Shown here: piece after piece, positions 46,432 through 53,983 of the stretch
Layout of the letters: each line of letters opens with the position of its first letter
Numbering within the stretch: position 1 is the stretch's first letter
DNA from: Cryptobacterium curtum DSM 15641
GTDB taxonomy: Bacteria; Actinomycetota; Coriobacteriia; Coriobacteriales; Eggerthellaceae
Length of the DNA: 64,000 bases
Assembly (NCBI RefSeq): GCF_000023845.1
Contig: NC_013170.1
Span: 1,528,501 to 1,592,500 of the forward strand
Reading direction: 5' to 3'
The notes under the pieces: generated by a model
Seen by the model: only the letters and a program-made list of their open reading frames with translations
Database searches by the model: none
What the model was told of the DNA's origin: nothing
Made by a program: the position numbers and the translations under genes

Positions 46432-47043
46432 CTATTCTGGATTCTCTTCTTGGCTCATGAAAAGGGATGTTGTTACATTTCCAAATACCGCATCAATATG
46501 CATTGCGAGTTCTCGCCATGCGGCTGTTTTGCCAAAATCAGATTCGAGGGCTAAAGCGAGCGAATGGTAATACCAGGCGTGCTGTGCAGGGTCCTTCTGG
46601 TTGAAACGATTCCATAGCTCATTGCCGAGTGCTTCAAAGTCACGATGTATAGCCCTCATATTGGAAAGCTTGTCGCCAAGGCAGATGAGTTTCACAGCTG
46701 GATCTTTGGTCGACTTGATATGCTCTATCGTTTCCTTTTTGCGAACTCGCCACGTTTCAGCAGCTGGTATATCCTCGCGCTTGTTTTCAGATTCACCTGC
46801 GACAAGAGTGGCCACCCGAGCCCCAAACTGCTGCTCGATTTTATCGACAGTCGCACTGGTGTCTTCTACAACATCGTGCAACACAGCGGCAGACAGTACC
46901 TCCAAGTCGTCCGTAACTATCGCGCATATTGCCGCAGCCTCAAGCGGATGAAGGATGTAAGGGATCGAAGTGCCCTTGCGCACCTGGCCCGCATGCGCTT
47001 GCGTGGCGAACTCAATTGCTTTATCGAGAATCGTATTCTCCAC
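46432..47043 (-). CDS. HD-domain hydrolase, RelA/SpoT hydrolase-like
   Basis: 203 residues with the HD arrangement of SpoT/MESH1-type alarmone hydrolases: a histidine in AGQVRKGTSIPYILHPLEAAA near residues 18-38, the catalytic LHDVVEDT near residue 55, and a DKLSNMRAIHRDF helix near residue 128. No synthetase or TGS domain is present, so it could be a stand-alone small alarmone hydrolase; other nucleotide substrates are possible. The gene is convergent with the Sel1 gene. Confidence 0.85.
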   Translation of the reverse strand: MENTILDKAIEFATQAHAGQVRKGTSIPYILHPLEAAAICAIVTDDLEVLSAAVLHDVVEDTSATVDKIEQQFGARVATLVAGESENKREDIPAAETWRVRKKETIEHIKSTKDPAVKLICLGDKLSNMRAIHRDFEALGNELWNRFNQKDPAQHAWYYHSLALALESDFGKTAAWRELAMHIDAVFGNVTTSLFMSQEENPE

Positions 47044-47159
47044 ATTCAGCCTCGCTTCCCTGTCTGCACTGCACTTGTACTGCAGAGCGCTTCACTGACG
47101 ATAATAGAACATATAACCTGGTGGAATTTCATTAATAGCTCGAGAAAAGGATAAGAAAT

Positions 47160-47489
47160 ATGTCTGGGGAGGAACCCTCCGAAAACGTAACAACAATTTC
47201 CTTTCTCAATGACAATCAAATCAAGAATCTGATATACACCGTACGCGGCAAGCAGGTCATACTCGACAGCGATCTTGCCAAGCTGTACGAGGTCGAAACC
47301 GGCGCCCTTAATCGCGCCGTCTCACGCAATGTCGAGAGATTTTCCGAGAACTTCCAATTTCGTCTGACTCGAAATGAGTTCATAGACTTGAGATTCCAAA
47401 ATGGAATCATCAATGCGATTCTGGATGCAGTCGGCAAGAGGCGGCACATGCTCGCGGCGAGGACCCCGTTGTTGATTCGGTGCATCTAG
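47160..47489 (+). pseudogene. Truncated ORF6N-domain (phage antirepressor-like) gene
   Basis: An ORF6N DNA-binding domain (RGKQVILDSDLAKLYEV ... RFSENFQFRLTRNEF, residues ~30-85) is present, but it stops before the usual GGRRYLPYAFTEQG segment. The tail (after FQNG) is not family-like, and the plus-strand sequence past it continues in another frame to 47598 (ELLNEDEDKTRIALELAN). It looks like a broken prophage or island gene. Confidence 0.6.
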
Positions 47490-47756
47490 TCGCAGAGGAT
47501 AACCACGTCGTGGTCAGGAATTATAAGCTCTATGTCAGGGTTATTGAACTTCTGAATGAGGATGAAGATAAAACTCGGATTGCCCTTGAGCTTGCGAACT
47601 AGGTCATCCGCTCGTGGCAATGTAGCTTCCCGGGTCTGATGTCTCCACGCAGCCGCAGTTGTCGTAGGCATAGACGAGCTCCCAGCCCATTTTGTGGAGC
47701 AACTCGCCAGCGGTGGTCTGCGCGACTTCTTCCTCTGAATAGCGACTCTTTGTCAT
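47486..47756 (-). pseudogene. Remnant of hsdR (type I restriction subunit, N-terminus)
   Basis: From an ATG at 47756 the frame reads YSEEEVAQTTAGELLHKMGWELVYAYDN, the well-known opening of type I restriction endonuclease subunits. It is then broken by a frameshift; a second frame carries LPRADDLVRKLKGNP and stops at 47486. The rest of the ~1000-codon gene is missing. It starts 10 bases after the stop of the 430-codon gene, as in an operon. Confidence 0.65.
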
Positions 47757-47765
47757 GACAGCACC

Positions 47766-49058
47766 TTAAACGTTTCCTCTATATGCCTCATCCTGCGGAA
47801 TTAGCTGGTTGATCCAGCAATCGTGACGGAGCGAGATCTCGTACAGTGCAACACGGAAGAGCATGTATAACTCCTCGTCGCAGTCATTGACCAGATCCAT
47901 TGTGACGTACGGACGGAATACAGGCTCAACCTCCTTGAGCATGAGTCTGCCCCACGCAGCATTGTCTGAACCCCTTGTTCCGTCCAGGTAGCCGACCTTT
48001 TCAAGTTGATAGCCAAACTCTGCGAGCTCTTTACAGCGTCTGTCTCCATATTCGAGATTCTCAAACAATACCCAACCGGAATTGTCGCCTACGATACTAC
48101 CGTGTTCAGGCCCCTTACGGGACATGTCGCGTAGTACGTTCAGTTGCAAGCTTAGGGCAAACCGCCAGGCGTTTGCATACCTTTCTGCAGCTTCCCGGTT
48201 TGCGGCGTTGGATGGCTTGAACGCGACCGCTCTCTTTGCAAAGTCGTACACAAAATCGTTGTCCATACCGAAACGTTCCGCCTCGACCTGCTTAAGGCGC
48301 TCGATGTATTCAATCTCAGATTCGCCTTCCAAGCGATTGGGGACAGGAGTATTTCGAAACTCCTGAATCTTACTTTCTTGGAATCGCTCTAGTGCAACGC
48401 TGATCTTATTGAGAAGGTTGTAGCGGTATTTTATATATGCGAACACCTGATCCATATGAACGCAGATGTCCTCACCCCAGCTGTTTGCGTCGTTGGTGAA
48501 CGCATGCCCATGCAAGTCGCAATGCCACATATCCTCAAAAATGGATTCTCGGATCCACGTTACATAAGGACAAGTGACAATGTCGATATCATGATATGTG
48601 CCCTTGTATCGGTTTGTTTCTGTAGGATGTACAGCGCAGAGCGAGCGCAAGAACTCAAAGTACTTCTTATCCGTGCCTTTGCCGTCACTGCCAGGCATGT
48701 GAAAAGCGCCGATTCGTGCGTTTTCTTCCTTCAAGTCTACGTCGAAGATATCCGCTAACATGTCAATGCTGTTGAGCACAACGGAAGCATTGTTGATAAA
48801 GTTTATAAAGTCGAAAGCGCTCCCATGCTCCATCACTCCAAGGGTTTGGTCATTTAGATAGCCAATGGTATCTCGTATCCGATGCACACAGGCGCAGATG
48901 CAATCCCACGCCGGCACTCCGCGATATCTTTTCTTATCAAATGCTTTTTCGATAAACGAGACTTGTTCGGAAATGTGTTCATGCGCATCAAGAGTTGCAT
49001 TGAACTCTTCAATAATATCTGGATTGAGATGTATCTGAAACGTCTTTGTTTCTCTCAT
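47766..49058 (-). CDS. 430-residue protein of unknown function in a decayed type I restriction locus
   Basis: I do not recognise this gene. It is mostly alpha-helical and acidic, with many aromatic residues, no signal peptide or clear transmembrane segment. Charged stretches (CDLHGHAFTNDANSWGEDIC near residue 185, HMDQVFAYIKYRYN) could be structural or catalytic, but match no motif I know. Its ATG is 2 bases after the stop of the hsdS remnant, and hsdR begins 10 bases after its own stop. So it was translated within an hsdS-X-hsdR operon. It has no frameshift, unlike its neighbours. Confidence 0.75.
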   Translation of the reverse strand: MRETKTFQIHLNPDIIEEFNATLDAHEHISEQVSFIEKAFDKKRYRGVPAWDCICACVHRIRDTIGYLNDQTLGVMEHGSAFDFINFINNASVVLNSIDMLADIFDVDLKEENARIGAFHMPGSDGKGTDKKYFEFLRSLCAVHPTETNRYKGTYHDIDIVTCPYVTWIRESIFEDMWHCDLHGHAFTNDANSWGEDICVHMDQVFAYIKYRYNLLNKISVALERFQESKIQEFRNTPVPNRLEGESEIEYIERLKQVEAERFGMDNDFVYDFAKRAVAFKPSNAANREAAERYANAWRFALSLQLNVLRDMSRKGPEHGSIVGDNSGWVLFENLEYGDRRCKELAEFGYQLEKVGYLDGTRGSDNAAWGRLMLKEVEPVFRPYVTMDLVNDCDEELYMLFRVALYEISLRHDCWINQLIPQDEAYRGNV

Positions 49059-49060
49059 GT

Positions 49061-49162
49061 TCAGATCTCTATCTCGTCAGACATAAGCTTGGGCAGGAGA
49101 CGGTCACGCATCTCGGTTAGCGCGATTATTTGTTTCTGTAATAAGAGACGGTGTTCAGTCAT
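49061..49162 (-). pseudogene. Remnant of hsdS (type I specificity subunit, C-terminus)
   Basis: 33 codons reading LLLQKQIIALTEMRDRLLPKLMSDEIEI to the stop. This is the standard last helix of HsdS. Everything upstream (target-recognition domains) is absent; the sequence breaks off at the start of the island. The TGA stop is separated by 2 bases from the ATG of the following gene. Confidence 0.7.
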
Positions 49163-49216
49163 GGGTCCCGCCACCTTTGAATTATAGGGTATAGGGGGTT
49201 ATATGGTTTAGACAGA

Positions 49217-49339
49217 TGTCGGTCAAAAGAAAACCCCGGCCTGTTTTCGCAGGTCAGCGGCTTGCCTGCAAATATCTGGTTTCTGGCAAATCTCTGAAAT
49301 CGGCAGTTCCGAAAACGCTTTGTCGGCAATTTGTCGGTA
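49217..49339 (+). repeat. TGTCGG octamers at the left island end
   Basis: TGTCGGTC (49217-49224) lies beside the att core. TGTCGGCA (49321-49328) and TGTCGGTA (49332-49339) are 11 bp apart, one helical turn. Similar octamers, also spaced 11 bp, occur at 58169-58196. They look like integrase arm-binding sites. Confidence 0.5.
49226..49264. other. Left island end (attL-like repeat)
   Basis: Reads AGAAAACCCCGGCCTGTTTT and continues CGCAGGTCAGCGGCTTG; it matches the right end with about five changes. It is the only copy on this side and lies just right of the hsdS remnant. Confidence 0.6.
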
Positions 49340-49378
49340 AGGAACCTATGTGGAAAACTCCACGCGAAAGGAACTGCG

Positions 49379-50128
49379 ATGAAGTACACGAGCAGGGGCC
49401 TCAGGCAACGGGGCGCCAAGGACCAGTGGGAGGCGACGCTCTCGCACACCGACCCCGTCACGGGCGAGTCCGTCAGGTCATACCACACCATTTCCGCGAA
49501 GACCCGCAAGCAGGCGGAGAGGAAGCGCGACAAGCTGATACTGGACCTCGAGCGCAAGAGCGGCACGGCCGGCAGCAGCATGACGGTGCGCGAGTTCATG
49601 GACATGTTCCTGGACTACAAGGAGAAGAGCGGCACCATCGAGCCCGCCACCGTGCGCGGCTACCGCGCCGAGGCGAGGCAGATCTGCCGCTGGCTGGGCG
49701 ACGTGAGGCTCGGCGACCTCTCGATCCTGCAGGTCAACGGCTGGATGCACGACATGGCCGAGGCCGGCTACGCGCCCAAGAGCGACGCGAAGCCGTTCCG
49801 GCTGCTCAAGCAGGCGCTGAAGTACGCCATGGCCATCGACATCCTCGAAGACGGCTGGTGCCACGGCAAGGACGCCATCGACTTCATAGCCACCGACGAG
49901 GACGGCGAGCTGGTCTTCGTCAGCTGCGAGGTCAACGCCAACACCGGCGAGGGCATCCCCGACGAGCATCCCGACCGCAGGGCGTTCGAGCGGATGGCAG
50001 TCGCGTACCTGTCCGAATCGGACATGGAGAGCACGGTGGTCTGCTTCGACATCGTGAGCGTGCTCATCGTCGGAGAGAGCCGGGCGCTCCTCCGCCACCA
50101 CGTCAACGCGCTCAACCCTCTGGGGTAG
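49379..50128 (+). CDS. Truncated tyrosine integrase joined to a UPF0102/YraN-like domain
   Basis: 249 residues. Residues 1-~150 are the N-terminal arm-binding and SAM-like core-binding part of a tyrosine integrase (MTVREFMDMFLDYKEKSG ... YRAEARQICRWLG). The catalytic R-H-R-Y domain is missing. From about residue 155 (ILEDGWCHGKDAIDFIATDEDG) the sequence matches the UPF0102 (YraN) family. The usual ExK of the PD-(D/E)XK core (LVFVEVK) appears as LVFVSCEV, so nuclease activity is doubtful. GC content is much higher than nearby DNA. GAAAGGA precedes the ATG. The protein probably cannot recombine by itself. Confidence 0.65.
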   Translation: MKYTSRGLRQRGAKDQWEATLSHTDPVTGESVRSYHTISAKTRKQAERKRDKLILDLERKSGTAGSSMTVREFMDMFLDYKEKSGTIEPATVRGYRAEARQICRWLGDVRLGDLSILQVNGWMHDMAEAGYAPKSDAKPFRLLKQALKYAMAIDILEDGWCHGKDAIDFIATDEDGELVFVSCEVNANTGEGIPDEHPDRRAFERMAVAYLSESDMESTVVCFDIVSVLIVGESRALLRHHVNALNPLG

Positions 50129-50150
50129 GACCTCGCCCCAAGGCTTGACG

Positions 50151-50216
50151 GCCCGGGGCCTCACGGCCCCGGGCAGCCCCTCGGCGCAAGGTATACCAAG
50201 ATGCCAGCGCCGAGGG
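50151..50216. terminator. Two tandem GC-rich hairpins between convergent genes
   Basis: The first is a perfect 10-bp stem GCCCGGGGCC/GGCCCCGGGC (50151-50174); the second is CCCTCGGCGC/GCGCCGAGGG (50177-50216). They separate the integrase fragment and the last CBASS gene and probably stop transcription from both sides. Neither has a long T-run. Confidence 0.65.
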
Positions 50217-50218
50217 AG

Positions 50219-50881
50219 CTATTCACTATCTTGCTTTCGCGTGAGCTCGATGTGCCCGCTTGTTGGTTTACTTCGGAGCGTTGCATAGTTTCCCACTGCT
50301 TTACCCTTGATAATCCTCAATGAATTGAAGCCAGGATGGGTTCCGTCACGATTGGGGTCGAAAACGACGCTGTCGTCGATTGCTTTGTTGTGGTAGGAAA
50401 ACTCCAGAGTGCACTCATCGTTTGCATCATCACAATCAACGATTCCTATGATGACTGCATAAGACTCCGAGGATTCTGCAAAGGTACAGTGCACACTCAT
50501 TTTCGAATAGGTTTGTTTGATATTCATGGCCATTGGCATAATGGTCCTATCCCCAGTCTCGTTTTCATAAGAAGAATCGAGGGTTCCTACCCAGGTACCG
50601 CCAATGTATGGAATATGATGCCAGCGCCTGAAAACCGAGGCGTTCCAAATCACGTTATCAAATAGAAGCCATATTAAACCAAACAGCACCATCGGCTCTA
50701 ACGCTCCAATGACGCCTGCATATTCCAGCCAGGTAAGGCTCGGCATAGCCTCCACCAGAATGCTTATCAGCACGTTTGTCGGCCCGTAGAGAAGAATGGC
50801 CGCAACTGTCGCAGTTGCTGCCGCCACGGCAACTACTGTTTTTCTTGTATCGTTCTCAACCGAATAGTGTCTCATTGCCAT
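50219..50881 (-). CDS. Cap15-like CBASS effector (2TM, beta-barrel)
   Basis: About 220 residues. Two hydrophobic helices (about 15-34 and 52-74) precede an extended beta-rich domain starting HIPYIGGTWVGTLDSSYENE. This is the layout of the S-2TM-beta (Cap15) family, which disrupts the inner membrane when it binds the cyclic nucleotide made by the CD-NTase. It overlaps cap3 by 10 bases; ATG at 50881 or 50875 could be used. It is the last gene of the CBASS operon. Confidence 0.85.
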   Translation of the reverse strand: MAMRHYSVENDTRKTVVAVAAATATVAAILLYGPTNVLISILVEAMPSLTWLEYAGVIGALEPMVLFGLIWLLFDNVIWNASVFRRWHHIPYIGGTWVGTLDSSYENETGDRTIMPMAMNIKQTYSKMSVHCTFAESSESYAVIIGIVDCDDANDECTLEFSYHNKAIDDSVVFDPNRDGTHPGFNSLRIIKGKAVGNYATLRSKPTSGHIELTRKQDSE

Positions 50882-51363
50882 TTGATAAGTCTTTCGTTGT
50901 AGATGCCTTCGCGATTCTGCGGATTCGTCACACCAACATACACCTCTCCCGCATTGCCGATTATGAGCATGAAAGCCCTGGTGAACGGGCAGCTGCTGTC
51001 TTCAACGACTTGAAGCATAAGGGACTTGTCGGTTTTTGAAGGAACTGGCTTTGACTCGTTGTGTGTATGCCATTCCCCAAGATAATTAACGGTACCCTTT
51101 GATTTGCGCCATGCAGAGTTGATCAGCTTGTTTGCCGGGCTCATTCTTCGTAGGAACGAGAATCGCCGACTAACGTCAAAGGCAGATGGCTTCGATGCAA
51201 GAGTTACTTCGAAATGCTGCGTTCCAAGAACCTGCTTCCCAAGCAATATCCCACCTGACTCGGAATCAAAACCCTTAGATGCAATGAGATTCGAGATCTC
51301 CTCTACAACAGAGCCCGCAAAGCGAAGCGTAGTGCCATCTTCGAAAACAACTCGACTGACCAT
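50872..51363 (-). CDS. Cap3-like JAB/JAMM isopeptidase
   Basis: 163 residues with a JAMM metalloprotease core. A glutamate lies near residue 25, and the zinc motif GEWHTHNESKPVPSKTD (near residue 95) gives H-x-H-x7-S-x2-D. In type II CBASS, Cap3 removes the CD-NTase from its conjugates. Its ATG overlaps the stop of cap2 by one base (TGATG). Confidence 0.9.
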   Translation of the reverse strand: MVSRVVFEDGTTLRFAGSVVEEISNLIASKGFDSESGGILLGKQVLGTQHFEVTLASKPSAFDVSRRFSFLRRMSPANKLINSAWRKSKGTVNYLGEWHTHNESKPVPSKTDKSLMLQVVEDSSCPFTRAFMLIIGNAGEVYVGVTNPQNREGIYNERLIKWQ

Positions 51364-53015
51364 CAGTCAATCCTTTGGGCTTCGCTAGTGTAATCGAATC
51401 TATCTGCATGCTCCGGTTTAACAATAACCCCGAACATATCAGCCTGCGACAATGCGCCGTACCAAGCATAGTGATAGTTGTGCTTATCAAGTCGTCCACG
51501 CACTAGAGACCGTGCGAAGTCGTTGAGAAAGGACTCGACATCTAACCCGGAATACGGAACGTATGTTGACTGACACCCAGCCTCCCTTTTGAATAACTCA
51601 TTGCTGTTGGCAACCACAGAACCAACAAACCTACCCTCTGAATCGAACATCTTAGAATGAACATCCTGCGGCTTATTCAGCACGAGTGCATGCGCTGCAA
51701 TCGCGAAAGGCTCCACCCACATCAGAACCACTCTTGCGCTCCAATTAAGCTCCAAAGCCTTCTCTATCACATGCCTCTCAAGTGGATAAGAGCCGACAGT
51801 CACAAAGACATAGTCTGATGACGAGATGCTATTTGAATGCGCCTCAATGAGCGAGTTTGCATTCTCGCTGTAGACCTTGCATTTGATATTGGGGTTGTCC
51901 GAAATGATCCTTCCCTTAACTGCCTCGGCCTTTGGCTTTCCAACATCTTTGAATCCACATAAGTGTCTGGCTATGTTCTCGACTCCAAGTGTCTGGTTAT
52001 CAATAAGAACGAAGTCATCAACGCCGCAAGCAACCAATGCACCAACCAAAAAACCGCCCAGAGAGCCGCATCCGATAACGCATGCTTTCATGCGCGCGAT
52101 GAGACCGGTTCCTCCCCTGCAATACAAACGTGATTGGCTGGCATCTACATAATCGTAACGGACCACCTTGTTTTCACCGATTTTGCATAGACCTACTTCC
52201 AAGGGCACCTTGCCCCGACGGAAGCCACTCGCGGAAGGGAGTCCATCGTGCTCAAAAGCCGCAAAGACCCTGCGTCCATCTAGATAAGGGCACGAGAACA
52301 CAACTACCGATTTCTGTCTGTCTGACGATTGCACGAATTTCTCGTACTCCGAAAAGCACAAATCGTCCTTATGTATGAGATCAAACCATTCTTTGTGAGT
52401 TTCAGGGAACGGATAGGCGATGGGACTTGAAAGCGGTATATACAGACATCTCAAGAAGCTTTGTTCTTCTTGCAAGTCTCCCATCCTTGCCGCAAGTTGA
52501 ACAGCCTCTTCCTTGTTTTCACAGATGAAGAGCTGTTTTTGTTCTTGATTCGATGCGTATACGGACAGAATTCTGGGGCAGTTTCCCATGCTATCAACTA
52601 ATGAATATAGGGGCAGTATAGTCTCCTGGCCATAGCCCCAATATGCCAAGAATTCGTCAAGGTAGTCATCCGCGTTTTTCCCTTCGATACCATCTGAGAG
52701 GATTTCGAGGGTCTTGTTCAGGACCTCGATCACCTGTCCTTCAGGCCTTGAGGGGCAAGGAATGTTTGTCTCCCGATCAAAGGCGCATATTTGCCCTGTC
52801 GGGCCAACATGGGGTAGCCTCCCATATTCAGCCAACATGTCTGAATCGAGCTGGAATTCAGGGAGTTCGTATGGGAAACCAGACGGAAGAATGAGGCTCA
52901 TCCGAACACGAGCTCCATTTCGCAAGCTTCCCTCTACGTTTATTCCTTTTCCTTCAAGCACATCATAGCCCGCAGCTGCTACGGCGCCTTTAATTCGGCT
53001 AACCAGATCGTCCAT
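51363..53015 (-). CDS. Cap2-like fused E2-E1 ubiquitin-transfer enzyme
   Basis: 550 residues. The N-terminal E2-like domain (~1-150) has a candidate catalytic cysteine in GQICAFDRETN. A linker leads to the E1/ThiF domain beginning KACVIGCGSLGGFLVGALVACGVDDFVLIDNQTL (about residues 325-360) with the ATP-binding GCGSLGG. A C-terminal adenylation-loop cysteine in EAGCQSTYVP is near residue 495. Cap2 links the C-terminus of the CD-NTase to cellular targets, priming it. It overlaps the CD-NTase gene by 17 bases. Confidence 0.9.
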   Translation of the reverse strand: MDDLVSRIKGAVAAAGYDVLEGKGINVEGSLRNGARVRMSLILPSGFPYELPEFQLDSDMLAEYGRLPHVGPTGQICAFDRETNIPCPSRPEGQVIEVLNKTLEILSDGIEGKNADDYLDEFLAYWGYGQETILPLYSLVDSMGNCPRILSVYASNQEQKQLFICENKEEAVQLAARMGDLQEEQSFLRCLYIPLSSPIAYPFPETHKEWFDLIHKDDLCFSEYEKFVQSSDRQKSVVVFSCPYLDGRRVFAAFEHDGLPSASGFRRGKVPLEVGLCKIGENKVVRYDYVDASQSRLYCRGGTGLIARMKACVIGCGSLGGFLVGALVACGVDDFVLIDNQTLGVENIARHLCGFKDVGKPKAEAVKGRIISDNPNIKCKVYSENANSLIEAHSNSISSSDYVFVTVGSYPLERHVIEKALELNWSARVVLMWVEPFAIAAHALVLNKPQDVHSKMFDSEGRFVGSVVANSNELFKREAGCQSTYVPYSGLDVESFLNDFARSLVRGRLDKHNYHYAWYGALSQADMFGVIVKPEHADRFDYTSEAQRID

Positions 53016-53946
53016 CGTGCTTCAACACCGCCGGAGCAGAGGTTGTAACGTATGCCAATGTGTTTTTAGGGCGATCAGGCTTTGGAAAGTCGCTTCCAAA
53101 TACGCCCCTGAGGAAATCAGCTGCATCCCCTTCACTTGGCGTACTTGATGCTGAAATCAGCGCATCGAGGAGCTTTTCGAGCTTTGCAAGAATGGAACTC
53201 TTATCAGCATCCGATTTGCCTTCGAACAAATCCTCCCAGGCAGCAACTGGTTTTTTGCACTCGAAACATGCCTTAAGACTTGTCAGCACGTTCTCCATCG
53301 TATATCGAACTGCATCGTCGTCGCGTCCGTTTGCGGGACTGAAGTTTTGGGCGCAGAGAATCGTAAGCTCGATGCCTTTCAATGGCACATTGCAATAGTC
53401 TTTCCATCTCTTGATGTATCGAATAATCCTCTTGAGCTGCCCCTCGGCGTCGTTCTTTCCGTCAAGCCACTCAACAAAGCCTTCCGCATCGCTCTGAGTC
53501 CATCCCCGCGCTTTGTCGGCAAAATAAGCGGCTCCATCTAACTTGATATAAATCGGAATATCGACATGATATCCATGTCCATAGGTGACTCGGACGCATG
53601 CGTTTTTATCTTTCGGTGGAGTCTTCGTCCTGCCCTGAACAGCTGATACCACCCAGCTGTGAACCGTGCTGCAAGCCGGCCAATCCTCCTTATTTGCATC
53701 TTCGAACTCTTCGAGATAGAGTCCATCGTCGATATCAAACTCATCATCATCTATTGGGTTGATTACGGTATGCATGGCAAATGAGCCTTGCAACTTGAAT
53801 CGCGCTTGCCCTTTGTCCTTGTCCTTTAGCCATTGTCTGATATCGGATCTAATGGCATCGCGGCTTGTTGTCAGTTCGTCTCTTTTGGAAGTAGTGAGTT
53901 TGATCGCGTTATCAAACTCTCTGAACAGTCTGCGTGTGCTCGCCAT
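52999..53946 (-). CDS. CBASS CD-NTase (cGAS/DncV-like nucleotidyltransferase)
   Basis: 315 residues. Motif QGSFAMHT (near residue 53) is followed by the two catalytic acids of DDEFDIDDGLY (near residue 67) and the third acid in YGHGYHVDIPIY (near residue 130). It makes a cyclic di- or trinucleotide signal upon phage infection. Its sequence is closest in form to the DncV-like group; the product cannot be predicted. The C-terminus ends KHDGRSG, a terminal glycine that suits conjugation by Cap2. It is co-directional with DUF262 37 bases upstream. Confidence 0.92.
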   Translation of the reverse strand: MASTRRLFREFDNAIKLTTSKRDELTTSRDAIRSDIRQWLKDKDKGQARFKLQGSFAMHTVINPIDDDEFDIDDGLYLEEFEDANKEDWPACSTVHSWVVSAVQGRTKTPPKDKNACVRVTYGHGYHVDIPIYIKLDGAAYFADKARGWTQSDAEGFVEWLDGKNDAEGQLKRIIRYIKRWKDYCNVPLKGIELTILCAQNFSPANGRDDDAVRYTMENVLTSLKACFECKKPVAAWEDLFEGKSDADKSSILAKLEKLLDALISASSTPSEGDAADFLRGVFGSDFPKPDRPKNTLAYVTTSAPAVLKHDGRSG

Positions 53947-53983
53947 TTTCTTCCTTCCTGCAAGCCTTCAGCTTGATCTTGTG

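Noticed and set aside
49216-50148. 310-codon Arg/Gly/His-rich frame in the integrase region
   Set aside because: Shadow of the high-GC integrase/YraN gene; composition is that of an off-frame translation.
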